From: JBOGXA01 sp050694175
Lineage (GTDB): Bacteria > Actinomycetota > CADDZG01 > WHSQ01
DNA length: 64,000 nt
NCBI GenBank assembly: GCA_050694175.1
Contig: JBOGXA010000003.1
Span: 62,001 to 126,000, forward strand
Direction: 5' to 3'
The notes beneath the pieces were generated by a model. That model made no database searches. It was not told the DNA's origin and saw only the letters and a program-made list of their open reading frames with translations. The position numbers and the translations under genes were made by a program. This document shows, piece after piece, positions 18,943-27,987 of the stretch (position 1 is its first letter; each line of letters starts with the position of its first letter).

Positions 18943-21534
18943 ATGATCGATCCCAACAAGCTGACGCTCAAGTCGCAGGAGGGGCTGACGAGAGCCCAGC
19001 GCCTTGCCGGCGAGCTGAACCACGGCGGGATCGAACCCGCCCACCTCCTCGCTGCCCTGCTGGGGGAGCCCGAGGGGGTCGTCTACCCGCTGCTGCAGAA
19101 GGTCGGGGCATCACCCCGGTCGCTCCGCAACCGCCTGGAGGAGGCGCTGGCGCGGCCCCCACGCGTCTACGGCGGGACCGACCCACAGATGACCCCTGCG
19201 CTGCAGGGGACGGTCGAGCGCGGCTTCGCCGAGGCCGACGCACTCGGCGATGCGTACGTCTCCACGGAGCACTTGTTGCTGGCGCTGGTGGAAGGGGGCG
19301 ACGACGTGGCCGCAGTTCTCAGCTCGGCCGGCGTCGATCGAGCCGCGATCCTTGCCGCCCTGAGGGAGTTACGTGGCTCGCAGCGTGTTGTGGACCAGAC
19401 GCCCGAAGACAAATACCAGGCACTCGAGCGCTTCGGCAGGGATCTCACCGAAGCGGCGCGGCGCGGCTCGCTCGATCCCGTAATCGGACGCGACGACGAG
19501 ATCAGGCGCGTGATCCAGGTGCTGTCGAGGCGCACTAAGAACAATCCCGTCCTGATCGGGGAGCCCGGCGTCGGCAAGACCGCGATCGTCGAGGGTCTCG
19601 CCAACCGAATCGTCGCCGGAGACGTCCCGGACTCGCTGCGTAGCAAGCGGATAGTGGCGATCGATCTGTCCCTGATGATTGCGGGATCGAAATATCGGGG
19701 AGAGTTCGAAGAGCGTCTAAAGGCAGTGCTGAAGGAAATCGCGGACTCCGAGGGCGAGATAATCACGTTCGTCGACGAACTCCACACCATCGTCGGTGCC
19801 GGCGCGGCCGAGGGAGCTATGGACGCTGGGAACATGATCAAACCGATGCTCGCACGCGGCGAGCTTCGCATGATCGGCGCTACCACCCTCGATGAATACC
19901 GCAAGCATGTCGAAAAAGACGCGGCTCTCGAGCGGCGCTTCCAGCTGGTACTCGTCGGAGAACCCGCGGTCGCGGACACGATCGCGATCCTACGCGGGTT
20001 GAAGGAGCGCTACGAGGTCCATCACGGTGTTCGGATCCAGGACGCGTCTCTGGTTGCGGCGGCTGTGCTCTCGGATCGTTACGTTACCGGCCGCTTCCTA
20101 CCCGACAAGGCAATCGATCTGATCGATGAGGCTGCGTCGCGACTGCGGATCGAGATCGACTCGATGCCGACCGAAATCGACGTGCTGGACCGGAGGGCCA
20201 AGCAACTCGAGATCGAGAAGACGGCTCTCTCCAAGGAGACGGACGAAGCGTCCAAGGGCAGATTGGCCCGCATCGAGGAGGAACTCGCTCAGCTGCACGA
20301 GGATATGGACGCCATGAAGGCGCACTGGACCCAGGAAAAAGAGGCGATCGACCGGCTGCGCGCCCTCAAGGCCGACATAGAGCAGGTCCGCAGCGAAGCC
20401 GAGCGCGCCGAGCGGGACGGGGATCTCGCCCGCGCCGCGGAGCTGCGCTACGGGCGCCTCGTCGAGCTCACCAAGGACCTCGAAGCATCAAATGGGGGGC
20501 TTGCCGAGGTGCAGCGCGATCGCAAGTTCCTCAAGGAAGAGGTTGACGAGGAAGACGTTGCCGAGGTCGTGTCCCGGTGGACGTCGATCCCCGTCTCCAA
20601 GCTCATGGAAGGCGAGGTCGAGAAGCTCATTCATATGGAGGAAGGACTTCACCGGCGCGTGGTCGGTCAGGACGAAGCTGTGGCGACGGTGGCAAACGCG
20701 ATTCGGCGCGCCCGCTCCGGTCTCGGCGATCCCAACCGTCCCATCGGGTCGTTCGTGTTCCTCGGTCCGACCGGCGTCGGCAAGACCGAGCTCGCACGAG
20801 CCCTGGCCGAGTTCCTATTCGACGACGAGCGCGCGATGGTCCGACTCGACATGTCGGAATACATGGAGAAGCACACGGTCAGCCGTCTCATGGGAGCCCC
20901 ACCCGGTTACGTGGGCTACGACGAAGGCGGCCAGCTCACCGAGGCCGTGAGGCGCAGGCCGTATTCCGTCGTGCTTCTCGACGAGATCGAGAAGGCCCAT
21001 CCCGACGTCTTCAACGTGTTGTTGCAGATCCTCGAGGACGGTCGGCTCACCGACGGGCACGGCCGCACGGTCGACTTCAAGAACACCGTTGTGATCATGA
21101 CCTCGAACCTAGGATCGCAGTGGTTGCTGTCGCTCGATGAGGGCGACGACGTGATGGAAGAGAAGGTGCTCGCAACTGTCGGGGATCACTTCAAGCCCGA
21201 GTTCTTGAATCGCCTGGACGAGCTCATCGTGTTCCACCGGCTGCGTCCTGAGCACCTCTCCGACATAGTGGAGATCCAGCTAGAGGGCCTGGCCCTCCGG
21301 CTTGCCGCCAGGAGCGTGCGCATTGTTACCACCGATGCGGCAAAGAAATACCTGGCGACCAAGGGTTACGAGCCCGCGTACGGCGCGCGTCCGCTGAAGC
21401 GGCTGATCCAAAAGGAGATCGAGAACCCGTTGGCGCTGCTCCTGCTCGAAGGACGGTTCGCCGACGGCGACACGATCGAGATCGACGCGGGCGAGGGGGG
21501 ATTGGTCTTTCGCAGCCCGGCCGCGGCGGCGTGA
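18943..21534 (+). CDS. clpB: Chaperone disaggregase ClpB
   Basis: Hexameric AAA+ disaggregase that works with DnaK. The 863-residue protein has the Clp N-domain (2-145), first AAA module with Walker A GEPGVGKT (206-213), the long coiled-coil middle domain (about 405-530, visible as Glu/Lys/Arg heptads) that separates ClpB from ClpC/ClpA, and the second AAA module with Walker A GPTGVGKT (608-615). The full N-domain suggests the long isoform. The ATG at 18943 follows GGAG at suitable spacing. Heat-shock control is indicated by the HAIR operator overlapping its promoter. Confidence 0.97.
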   Translation: MIDPNKLTLKSQEGLTRAQRLAGELNHGGIEPAHLLAALLGEPEGVVYPLLQKVGASPRSLRNRLEEALARPPRVYGGTDPQMTPALQGTVERGFAEADALGDAYVSTEHLLLALVEGGDDVAAVLSSAGVDRAAILAALRELRGSQRVVDQTPEDKYQALERFGRDLTEAARRGSLDPVIGRDDEIRRVIQVLSRRTKNNPVLIGEPGVGKTAIVEGLANRIVAGDVPDSLRSKRIVAIDLSLMIAGSKYRGEFEERLKAVLKEIADSEGEIITFVDELHTIVGAGAAEGAMDAGNMIKPMLARGELRMIGATTLDEYRKHVEKDAALERRFQLVLVGEPAVADTIAILRGLKERYEVHHGVRIQDASLVAAAVLSDRYVTGRFLPDKAIDLIDEAASRLRIEIDSMPTEIDVLDRRAKQLEIEKTALSKETDEASKGRLARIEEELAQLHEDMDAMKAHWTQEKEAIDRLRALKADIEQVRSEAERAERDGDLARAAELRYGRLVELTKDLEASNGGLAEVQRDRKFLKEEVDEEDVAEVVSRWTSIPVSKLMEGEVEKLIHMEEGLHRRVVGQDEAVATVANAIRRARSGLGDPNRPIGSFVFLGPTGVGKTELARALAEFLFDDERAMVRLDMSEYMEKHTVSRLMGAPPGYVGYDEGGQLTEAVRRRPYSVVLLDEIEKAHPDVFNVLLQILEDGRLTDGHGRTVDFKNTVVIMTSNLGSQWLLSLDEGDDVMEEKVLATVGDHFKPEFLNRLDELIVFHRLRPEHLSDIVEIQLEGLALRLAARSVRIVTTDAAKKYLATKGYEPAYGARPLKRLIQKEIENPLALLLLEGRFADGDTIEIDAGEGGLVFRSPAAAA

Positions 21535-21585
21535 GCGTGCGCCCGGCCCCGGACGTTCCGTAGGCTCGTTCTCAAGCTAGGCGCT

Positions 21586-21709
21586 GGGTGTGTCACCTTT
21601 TGCTTGCCCTTTTTTCTTGCCGCGGGATGACCGGTGATCGAGCGGCCCAAGAAAGTCGAGAAATTCTTTTCGAGGGGACGAATTCGGGCCGGTTGTGTCA
21701 CACCCCCTG
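21586..21709. repeat. Repeat-bearing intergenic segment with 25-bp repeat copy B
   Basis: The 25 bases at 21685-21709 are the exact reverse complement of 6513-6537. About 100 bp upstream, GGGTGTGTCACCTTTT (about 21587-21602) is a diverged partial copy in inverted orientation, so the segment 21587-21709 has imperfect terminal inverted repeats like a miniature element. It contains no gene. Confidence 0.6.
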
Positions 21710-21711
21710 GG

Positions 21712-21723
21712 TAGCGTTGGGGC
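21712..21723 (+). promoter_or_regulatory. Candidate leaderless promoter (-10) of the HNH/DUF222 gene
   Basis: TAGCGT at 21712-21717 ends 6 nt before ATG 21724 and lies directly after the 25-bp repeat. Confidence 0.45.
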
Positions 21724-22911
21724 ATGGATCGAGACGTCCTCGCCGGCTGCAGCGCCGCCGACCTCACCGACACGGTCGGCCAACTCCACGGGCTCTCGTG
21801 CGCGGCCCACCGACACCTTCTGAGGATGGTCGCCGAGATCGACCGGCGGGAGTCGTATCGCGACGACGGAGCGGCCGACGTGGGCTCGTGGCTCACCGCC
21901 AAGCTGTCGCTATCACAGGCCACGGCGCGGGCGTGGGTCAATGTCGCCCGGGCCCTCGACGAGCTTCCCCACATCGCCTCGGAGTACGAGGCCGGCCGCC
22001 TGTCCTTCGATCAGGTCCGGGCCCTGTGCGACATCGCGACCTCCGAGTCCGACGCGGAGCTCGCCGCCTATGGGATGGGGAGCTCGGTCGCCCACCTCGA
22101 GCTCCTCGCCCGCCGGGGCCGGCGCCGCAGTGCGGCCGCCGCCACCGCCGACCACGACGCCCGCTCCCTGACGTGGTGGTGGGAGAACGGCCACACGACC
22201 ATGCGACTGTCGGGGCGTCTACCCGCCGATCAGGGCGCGGTCGTCGAGACCGCCCTCGAGCGCATCATGGACACGCTCCCGCGCGACCCGACGGGTGGCT
22301 ACGGCCCGCCGCGCATCCGCGCCGCCGACGCGCTTGTCGAACTCGCGTCCCAGCGCCTTGACGCCGACCATGACGCCGATCGCGCGACCGTGACCGCCCA
22401 CGTCGACGTCTCCGTGCTCGCGGGCGGTGACGGCGCAGCCGAGCTCGACGGCGGTGCCGTCATCACCGCCGCAACCGCCCGCCGGCTGGCCTGCGACGCC
22501 CGCGTCCAGACCGTCGTGCACGGAGGAGACGGCACTCCCATCGGGATCGGGCGCTTGAGCCGCACGGTCCCGACGTGGCTATCCCGGCAGGTGCGCCACC
22601 GGGACCCGACGTGCCGCTTCCCCGGATGTCAGCGGACGCGGGCCACCGCCAGCCACCACATCTCCTTCTGGGGCCGGGACTCGGGTCGTACCGACCTGGA
22701 CAACCTTGTGCGGCTGTGCCGCTATCACCATCGCCTCGTCCACGAGGACGGCTGGTCGGTGCGTGGCGATCCGGCCGGTGTGCTCACCTTCATCCGTCCA
22801 AATGGCACCGTTTACCCGCCGGGCCCACCGGCGCTCAGGCCCGAGGTGAGGCGGCGGCTGTTTCCCGACGACGACGAGGACGGCGACGACGGCGAGGCGG
22901 AGGCCTGCTAG
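21724..22911 (+). CDS. HNH endonuclease domain protein of the DUF222 / 13E12-repeat family
   Basis: A 395-residue protein with an N-terminal helical DUF222 domain (about 15-250; SWLTAKLSLSQATARAWVNVARALDELP is characteristic) and a C-terminal HNH nuclease (297-345) with paired Cys in CRFPGC, the HH of ASHHI, the Asn of LDNL and the final His of CRYHHRLVHE. All metal and zinc ligands are present, so it is likely an active nuclease. The family is abundant and multi-copy in actinobacteria and related to the M. tuberculosis 13E12 repeat proteins; its biological role is not settled. A family-type dispersed repeat lies immediately upstream. Confidence 0.88.
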   Translation: MDRDVLAGCSAADLTDTVGQLHGLSCAAHRHLLRMVAEIDRRESYRDDGAADVGSWLTAKLSLSQATARAWVNVARALDELPHIASEYEAGRLSFDQVRALCDIATSESDAELAAYGMGSSVAHLELLARRGRRRSAAAATADHDARSLTWWWENGHTTMRLSGRLPADQGAVVETALERIMDTLPRDPTGGYGPPRIRAADALVELASQRLDADHDADRATVTAHVDVSVLAGGDGAAELDGGAVITAATARRLACDARVQTVVHGGDGTPIGIGRLSRTVPTWLSRQVRHRDPTCRFPGCQRTRATASHHISFWGRDSGRTDLDNLVRLCRYHHRLVHEDGWSVRGDPAGVLTFIRPNGTVYPPGPPALRPEVRRRLFPDDDEDGDDGEAEAC

Positions 22912-22963
22912 TAGGGGGGCCCCAAGCCATCCGGGGCGGGGGAGCGGTATAGCCTCCTGACAT

Positions 22964-23911
22964 ATGTCCCCGGACGGTGCGTGCAGGATCGCCGTCGTTC
23001 CCCGAGCTCGGCCGGAATTAGTCGAGGCGGTCGAGGACGGAGGCGGAGAAGTTGTCAGCCCGGACGTGGCGGAGGCCGTGGTGTGGACCGACCCCGCCCA
23101 TCCGGACGATCTCAAGGCCCTCCTGGAGAGCTCGCCGGCCACATGGGTTCAGTTGCCGTTTGCGGGGATCGAGGGCTTCATGGAGGCCGGAGTCATCGAC
23201 GAAGCTCACACATGGACCTGCGCGAAGGGGGCGTACGGACCCGCAACCGCCGAGCACGCCCTCGCGCTGTTGCTCGCCGCGGCGAGGCGCATTCACGTCC
23301 ACGCCCGGGCCCGCACGTGGGAGGGGGAGGCGGCCCGACACCCGGGGGAGCGAGCGTGGCGCCGGCTGAGCGAATCCACAATCGTGGTCGTGGGAACCGG
23401 GGGGATCGGGCACGCGCTTGCGTCCATGCTGCGGCCATTGGGGGCCATCGTGATCGGGGTCAACCGATCGGGCCTGCCCCTCGAAGGTGCCGCCCGCACG
23501 GCGACGGTTGACTCGCTTCCCGAGGTCGTTTCGGACGCGGACTTCGTGGTACTGGCGGCAGCCCTTACTGCGGAAACCAAGGGATTGTTCGGCGCCGAGA
23601 TGCTGGGGCGGATGCGGCCCGACGCATGGATCGTCAACGTCGCGCGCGGCCCCCTCATCGACACCGACGCCCTGGTTGCTGCGGTGGAAGGGGGGGCCCT
23701 GGGTGGGGCGGCCCTCGACGTCACCGATCCCGAACCTCTGCCCGACGGACACCCTCTGTGGTCGCTCGACAACGTGCTGATCACACCACACGTCGCCAAC
23801 ACGTGGGCCATGGCGCTTCCTGAGCTTGCCGCCATGGTGCGCAGAAACGTCGGCGCGTTCCGCCGGGGCGACCGGTTGGAGGGCATGGTCGACCCCGCAG
23901 CCGGTTACTGA
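22964..23911 (+). CDS. D-isomer-specific 2-hydroxyacid dehydrogenase
   Basis: NAD(P)-dependent oxidoreductase, 315 residues. The nucleotide-binding motif VGTGGIGHALASML (about 143-156) is followed by catalytic Arg in NVARGPLID, Asp/Glu in DVTDPEPLPDGHPLW and His in ITPHVANT. It is slightly shorter in the N-terminal substrate domain than SerA or formate dehydrogenase, and no ACT or ASB domain is present, so it is not a canonical SerA. Substrate unknown (glyoxylate/hydroxypyruvate-type plausible). A TAGCCT box lies 8 nt before ATG 22964, a borderline leaderless arrangement. Confidence 0.88.
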   Translation: MSPDGACRIAVVPRARPELVEAVEDGGGEVVSPDVAEAVVWTDPAHPDDLKALLESSPATWVQLPFAGIEGFMEAGVIDEAHTWTCAKGAYGPATAEHALALLLAAARRIHVHARARTWEGEAARHPGERAWRRLSESTIVVVGTGGIGHALASMLRPLGAIVIGVNRSGLPLEGAARTATVDSLPEVVSDADFVVLAAALTAETKGLFGAEMLGRMRPDAWIVNVARGPLIDTDALVAAVEGGALGGAALDVTDPEPLPDGHPLWSLDNVLITPHVANTWAMALPELAAMVRRNVGAFRRGDRLEGMVDPAAGY

Positions 23912-23947
23912 CACGACGGGCGGCTCCCGCCATGATTTATGTCAACG

Positions 23948-24319
23948 TCATGGCTGAAACCGTGCTGTCCCCGTCGCCACGATCTCGAGGAGCTCGACGT
24001 GGCGGAAGGGTTTGATGAGGTAACCGCTACTTCCCTCGCGCTCGGCTCGCCGCAGAGTCGGCTCGCTCGAATGAGCCGACATCATAACCACCACCGGCGG
24101 CGGCTCGCGGTCGCGCAGCCGGCGAAGCACCTCCCACCCATCGATGCCGGGAAGGCGGATGTCGAGCAGGACGAGGTGGGGACTCTCTTGCTCGGCGACG
24201 TCGAGTCCTTTTTCGCCGTTCGCGGCCTCGAGGACCGTGTATCCATCCTCCTCGAGAACCATGCGCACAAGCACACGAATGGACGGCTCGTCGTCGATGA
24301 CGAGGACCCTTGTGCTCAC
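23948..24319 (-). CDS. Single-domain response regulator (CheY-like)
   Basis: A 123-residue receiver with no output domain. It shows the acidic pair DDEP (9-12), phospho-acceptor Asp in LVLLDIRLPGIDG (about 53), Thr/Ser at MMSAH and the switch Lys in YLIKPF. The start GTG overlaps the stop of the upstream kinase gene (GTGA), so the two are translationally coupled and form a cognate pair. Output must come through protein-protein interaction or phosphorelay. Confidence 0.92.
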   Translation of the reverse strand: MSTRVLVIDDEPSIRVLVRMVLEEDGYTVLEAANGEKGLDVAEQESPHLVLLDIRLPGIDGWEVLRRLRDREPPPVVVMMSAHSSEPTLRRAEREGSSGYLIKPFRHVELLEIVATGTARFQP

Positions 24320-26391
24320 CGACGTCTCGGAAGCCGGACGTTGAACCTTGCTCCGGTGGGTGTTACGGCTGCGTGCCAGATCGCGCCCCCGGATGCCTCC
24401 ACCAGTCCTTTGATGATCGCCAGGCCGAGACCCGACCCCCCCGCGCGCGACGCATTCGGGCCGCGCGCGAACGGGCTGAACAGATGGGGCAGCACGCTCT
24501 CTTCGACGCCGGGACCATCGTCGGTGACCGACAGGAGGACTGCGTCGTCATCCTCGTGGGCAATGACGACCACGCGCGGGCCCCCGTACCGGTAGGCGTT
24601 GGTGAGCAGATTTGACAGAACTTGTTCAAGCGACTGGGGATCGACGAAGGCGGCGGCGCCGTTGCCGACCTGCACGTCGACGAAGGTTCCGTCGGGTGGC
24701 GGAAGGGTCTTCACGATGTTCGCGGCGACGCGAGCGATCGCCACGTTCTCGGGTTTCAGGCGTAGCTGGCCCTGTTGCAATCGGGACAGATCGAGAAGGT
24801 TATTGACCAGATCCGACATGCGTCCGCCGGCAAGGCTCAGCTGCTCCATGATGGCCTGGAGCCGCTCCTCCGACAAGGTTTGCCATCTCTTCTCCAACAG
24901 TTCGATGAAGCCCACGACCGTGGTCAAGGGGGTCCGAAGCTCGTGGGCGGCGTCGGCGATGAAGCGGTCGCGGAACTCCTCCTGACGTTTCCGCTCGGTG
25001 ATGTCCTGGGCGGTTCCAACCAGCTTGATCGGATCCCCGTCGGCGTCGCGCACGACGCGGCCCTGCGCGTGAACTACCACTCGCGTTCCGTCGATTCGAT
25101 CGATCTTGAACTCGGTGTCGAACGGCTCCCCTTCTTCCAGGGCCCTTCGGAGGGCCTCCCGGATCCGGTCGCGGTCGTCCGGAGTGGCTCGCTCGATCAT
25201 GGCGGGGTACGTGGCCGGCAAATCCTCCGGAGCGATGCCGTAGATGCGAAGAAGCTCGTCCGAACGCGTGATGGCTCCCGTACGCAGGTCCCACTCCCAG
25301 CTGCCGAGTTTGGCCAGGCGTTGGGCCGCGAGCAGCTGTTCGCGGCTCGCCCGTTCATTGTCGAGGAGCCGGGCGCGAGCGAGGGCGAGGGCGGCGAGGG
25401 TTGCCAGCGATCTCAGCATGTCGGTTTCGTCGCGCCCAAAAAACGGCGTGAACGGGCCCAGCTCGACGACGAGGAGCCCCGAGGCGAGCGGGACCTCGAG
25501 GCGCAAGCGCCGGTCGGCCGATAACTCGCCCGCGGCAGCTTCGACCTCGGCGTCGCTCAACCCGTGCGAGCCGACGACCCGGCGCGCATGGTCGATCAGG
25601 ACCGCTCCCCGCGCGGCAAGCAGCTCGGACACGCGTGGCAACAAAACGGCAGCGATCTCGGACGGCGTGATTGCGTCCATCAACTCCAGCTCGGCCTCGG
25701 CGAGTTTGCGCGCCTCCGGCTTCCGCCACAGGTGGCGCACGATTGCCGGTGGCGCGAACCCGAGGAGGAAAAGGACAGCGCAGGCGATCCCGAGAAGGTC
25801 GACGGCGACCTCCGAGCGCACGGAGTTCTCGAGGGGTGATGTCAACTCGGCAACGACTAGCGTCGCGGCAAGGCCGGCCGCGCCGAGGGCCAGCACACTC
25901 ATCCGTCGGCGTGCCACGGCGGGTTGATCGCGGCCCCCGCGCCACAGTCCGGCCGCAACGATGAGCGAGAGGGAGACCCACTGCACGGCTAGAAGCGCGA
26001 GAAACGCGACGAGGATCGCCGAAGGTTCGGCGGCGACGTCGAAGTTGCTAACGAGGGCGCTGGCGAGGATGGTGAGTACTGTGAGGCCGAGAGCGCCGGC
26101 GTCGACGGCGCGTGGGAGGTCCACGAATGCCGTCATGAACCGGTAGAGATAGTAGGGGAACAGGACCACCACCGCGAGCAAAGCCCTCGTCGCCCACAGT
26201 TCGGCCTGCCCCGTCAGGTCCTCCGGCAGGAGTTGACCTGCGAAAGTTGCGCCCCCGAGGATCCCGAACGTTGCGGCGAGCCATCCGGCGGCCTCGCTGC
26301 GCTGCTTGATCCATTGCCAGAGCGCGATGACACCCAAGCCGACGAAGACAACAACCTGAACGATCTCGAGAGTTGCGTGCAGTTCTTTCAC
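24316..26391 (-). CDS. Membrane sensor histidine kinase (7TM-GAF-PAS-HisKA-HATPase)
   Basis: A 691-residue kinase: about seven hydrophobic segments in residues 5-225, a degenerate GAF region (about 235-350), a PAS domain (365-485, starting AKLGSWEWDLRTGAIT), HisKA with the H box DAAHELRTPLTT, and HATPase with NLLTNAYRYG, DDGPGVE and GSGLGLAIIKGLVEA. The H box and ATP-binding motifs are intact. The start is GTG 26391 with GAGAGG 7 nt upstream; a TTG at 26418 is possible but poor. It overlaps by 4 nt the single-domain regulator downstream, its presumed partner. The signal sensed by the membrane part is unknown. Confidence 0.9.
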   Translation of the reverse strand: MKELHATLEIVQVVVFVGLGVIALWQWIKQRSEAAGWLAATFGILGGATFAGQLLPEDLTGQAELWATRALLAVVVLFPYYLYRFMTAFVDLPRAVDAGALGLTVLTILASALVSNFDVAAEPSAILVAFLALLAVQWVSLSLIVAAGLWRGGRDQPAVARRRMSVLALGAAGLAATLVVAELTSPLENSVRSEVAVDLLGIACAVLFLLGFAPPAIVRHLWRKPEARKLAEAELELMDAITPSEIAAVLLPRVSELLAARGAVLIDHARRVVGSHGLSDAEVEAAAGELSADRRLRLEVPLASGLLVVELGPFTPFFGRDETDMLRSLATLAALALARARLLDNERASREQLLAAQRLAKLGSWEWDLRTGAITRSDELLRIYGIAPEDLPATYPAMIERATPDDRDRIREALRRALEEGEPFDTEFKIDRIDGTRVVVHAQGRVVRDADGDPIKLVGTAQDITERKRQEEFRDRFIADAAHELRTPLTTVVGFIELLEKRWQTLSEERLQAIMEQLSLAGGRMSDLVNNLLDLSRLQQGQLRLKPENVAIARVAANIVKTLPPPDGTFVDVQVGNGAAAFVDPQSLEQVLSNLLTNAYRYGGPRVVVIAHEDDDAVLLSVTDDGPGVEESVLPHLFSPFARGPNASRAGGSGLGLAIIKGLVEASGGAIWHAAVTPTGARFNVRLPRRR

Positions 26392-26446
26392 CGGCCGACC
26401 TCTCGCAGGGAGGGGCAACGAGCGTATCTCACGGCCCTCGCACTGA

Positions 26447-27553
26447 TCACGGGCTGCCGCGAAGGAAGCCTGGTACCGGGACTCCTCGGACGCCGGCGAT
26501 CACCCCCAACGCGCCCAGTCCGCCGGGGTCCGCGAGGATTCCGAGCGCTTGCCGGCGTGACAGCGCGCGGAGCGCGCCGACGCCTCCGGCACGCGCGCGT
26601 TCCCGCAGCTCATCGTGAAGCGCATCGATGCCCAGTCGCTTCAGCACAGTTCGCTGCGGCAACACATCCGTCACTTCGAGGTGTTGACCGTCGAGCGCGT
26701 GTGCGACCGCCGTCCAGTTGACGTGAGACGTGATGTCTTTTGTCCCGGGGTCTGCAAGGAAGTCGTCGTCGACGCCCCGGTCCGAGTAGCACGCAAGCGT
26801 CCCAATCGCGCGGCTGGATGCTTCGCCGGCCGTCAAGCCGTAGTCGCAGACGACGAGCGCCCCCGTGCGGAGCCGGGCGGCCGCGGCCGCAACGAGAGCG
26901 TCTGCCCCGGTGGGGATCTCCGCCCGCCCGCCGGGGGGAAGGTGGACGCCGGTGCGGACTAGCCAGTCGACCAGGTCGGGCGCAGCCGCGACGGCCCGCG
27001 TCCGCAGTTCGCCGCCATCGACAACGACGACCACTTCCTGAACGCCGGCCTCGCCTCGTTCCACCAGGCGGACCGGGAGGTTGTCCAGCACCTCGTTGGC
27101 GAACACACATCCCCAGTCGATGTAGGGAACATGGTCGATCGTCGTGCTCCACGACACAGCGGCCACGTCCTCCAGACGCGCCGACTGCCGGGCTCGGAGC
27201 GCGCCCCGGGGCTCCACGAGCCGGTAGGTAAGAGCTCTACCGAAGTCTCCGGAGGCTGCGGTCAGGACCGCCGCCGCGAAGCCGCCTTCCCCAGGGCCGA
27301 TCTCGACGATCTCGAAGCGTCCCGGGCGGCCACAGCTCTGCCATATCTCCTCGAATCCGCACGCCCACAGCTCCCCGAAGGCGCCGTCGATCTCGGCAGA
27401 GGTCAGGAAATGTCCTCGCCATCCCGTGCGTGGCGGACCGGTCGCGTAGTAGCCGAACTCGGGGTGATAGAGGGCGATCTCCATGAATCGTGCGACAGTC
27501 ATGGGGCCGGACTCCCGGATGAGATCTGTGATCAATTCCTTCGAGCCGGTCAC
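26447..27553 (-). CDS. MidA-type SAM-dependent methyltransferase (COG1565)
   Basis: Class I methyltransferase of the MidA/NDUFAF7 family, 368 residues. The family N-terminus is clear (GPMTVARFMEIALYHPEFGYY, then a GDFxTS-like GHFLTSAEI) and the SAM-binding motif is VEIGPGEGGFAAAVL (about 84-98); ANEVLDNLPVRLVE is the family's conserved acceptor-site segment. Mitochondrial NDUFAF7 methylates an arginine of a complex I subunit; bacterial substrates are not known. The GTG start overlaps the stop of the upstream TPR gene (GTGA), indicating an operon. Confidence 0.9.
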   Translation of the reverse strand: MTGSKELITDLIRESGPMTVARFMEIALYHPEFGYYATGPPRTGWRGHFLTSAEIDGAFGELWACGFEEIWQSCGRPGRFEIVEIGPGEGGFAAAVLTAASGDFGRALTYRLVEPRGALRARQSARLEDVAAVSWSTTIDHVPYIDWGCVFANEVLDNLPVRLVERGEAGVQEVVVVVDGGELRTRAVAAAPDLVDWLVRTGVHLPPGGRAEIPTGADALVAAAAARLRTGALVVCDYGLTAGEASSRAIGTLACYSDRGVDDDFLADPGTKDITSHVNWTAVAHALDGQHLEVTDVLPQRTVLKRLGIDALHDELRERARAGGVGALRALSRRQALGILADPGGLGALGVIAGVRGVPVPGFLRGSP

Positions 27554-27873
27554 CGGGGTGGCCGTTTAGGAGCCGCCGGCGGCACGGCCGCCTGAGCCCT
27601 GATCGCCTCGCCGCGCATGGTCTCGTACCACTGCTTCTTCTCGGTGTGGGTGTGGACCCATCCCAGCGCGGCTTCGGTGACCCGCACGACATCCGCGTGC
27701 CGCGCGCGCTGCGAGTAGAGGGCAATCAAGCGATCGTAGGGCCCAGACGAGTCGAAGTGGGCGGCGACCGCAGACTCGTAGAGGGCGATGGCTTCGTCGA
27801 TCCGGCCAACCTGCTCGAGGTTCTGTCCTCGCAGGAAGCCCTTGACGAGCTGCGCGTTGTCGGCTTCGACCAT
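27550..27873 (-). CDS. Small tetratricopeptide-like protein
   Basis: About 107 residues from ATG 27873 (the frame also opens at TTG 27885). Two to three TPR-like helix pairs can be seen: QLVKGFLRGQNLEQVGRIDEAIALYESAVAA and GPYDRLIALYSQRARHADVVRVTEAAL, with the expected Gly/Ala/Tyr pattern. The C-tail is Pro/Ala-rich and basic. TPR repeats mediate protein-protein contacts; no partner is evident except that it is translationally coupled to the MidA-type methyltransferase. No good SD sequence is seen. Confidence 0.65.
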   Translation of the reverse strand: MVEADNAQLVKGFLRGQNLEQVGRIDEAIALYESAVAAHFDSSGPYDRLIALYSQRARHADVVRVTEAALGWVHTHTEKKQWYETMRGEAIRAQAAVPPAAPKRPPR

Positions 27874-27987
27874 CCCGTTATGCAACCATGACCGCCGAGG
27901 CCTGCGGTCTCGCCGCCCTTGTTACGGCACAATGGGGTAGACGGATGAGCCGGCCCCACCCGTTAGGGAGTCGACGAGGAGGTATTC

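Noticed and set aside
21724..22911. HNH gene as homing endonuclease or restriction enzyme
   Set aside because: DUF222 fusion is its own family; no intron, intein or methyltransferase nearby.
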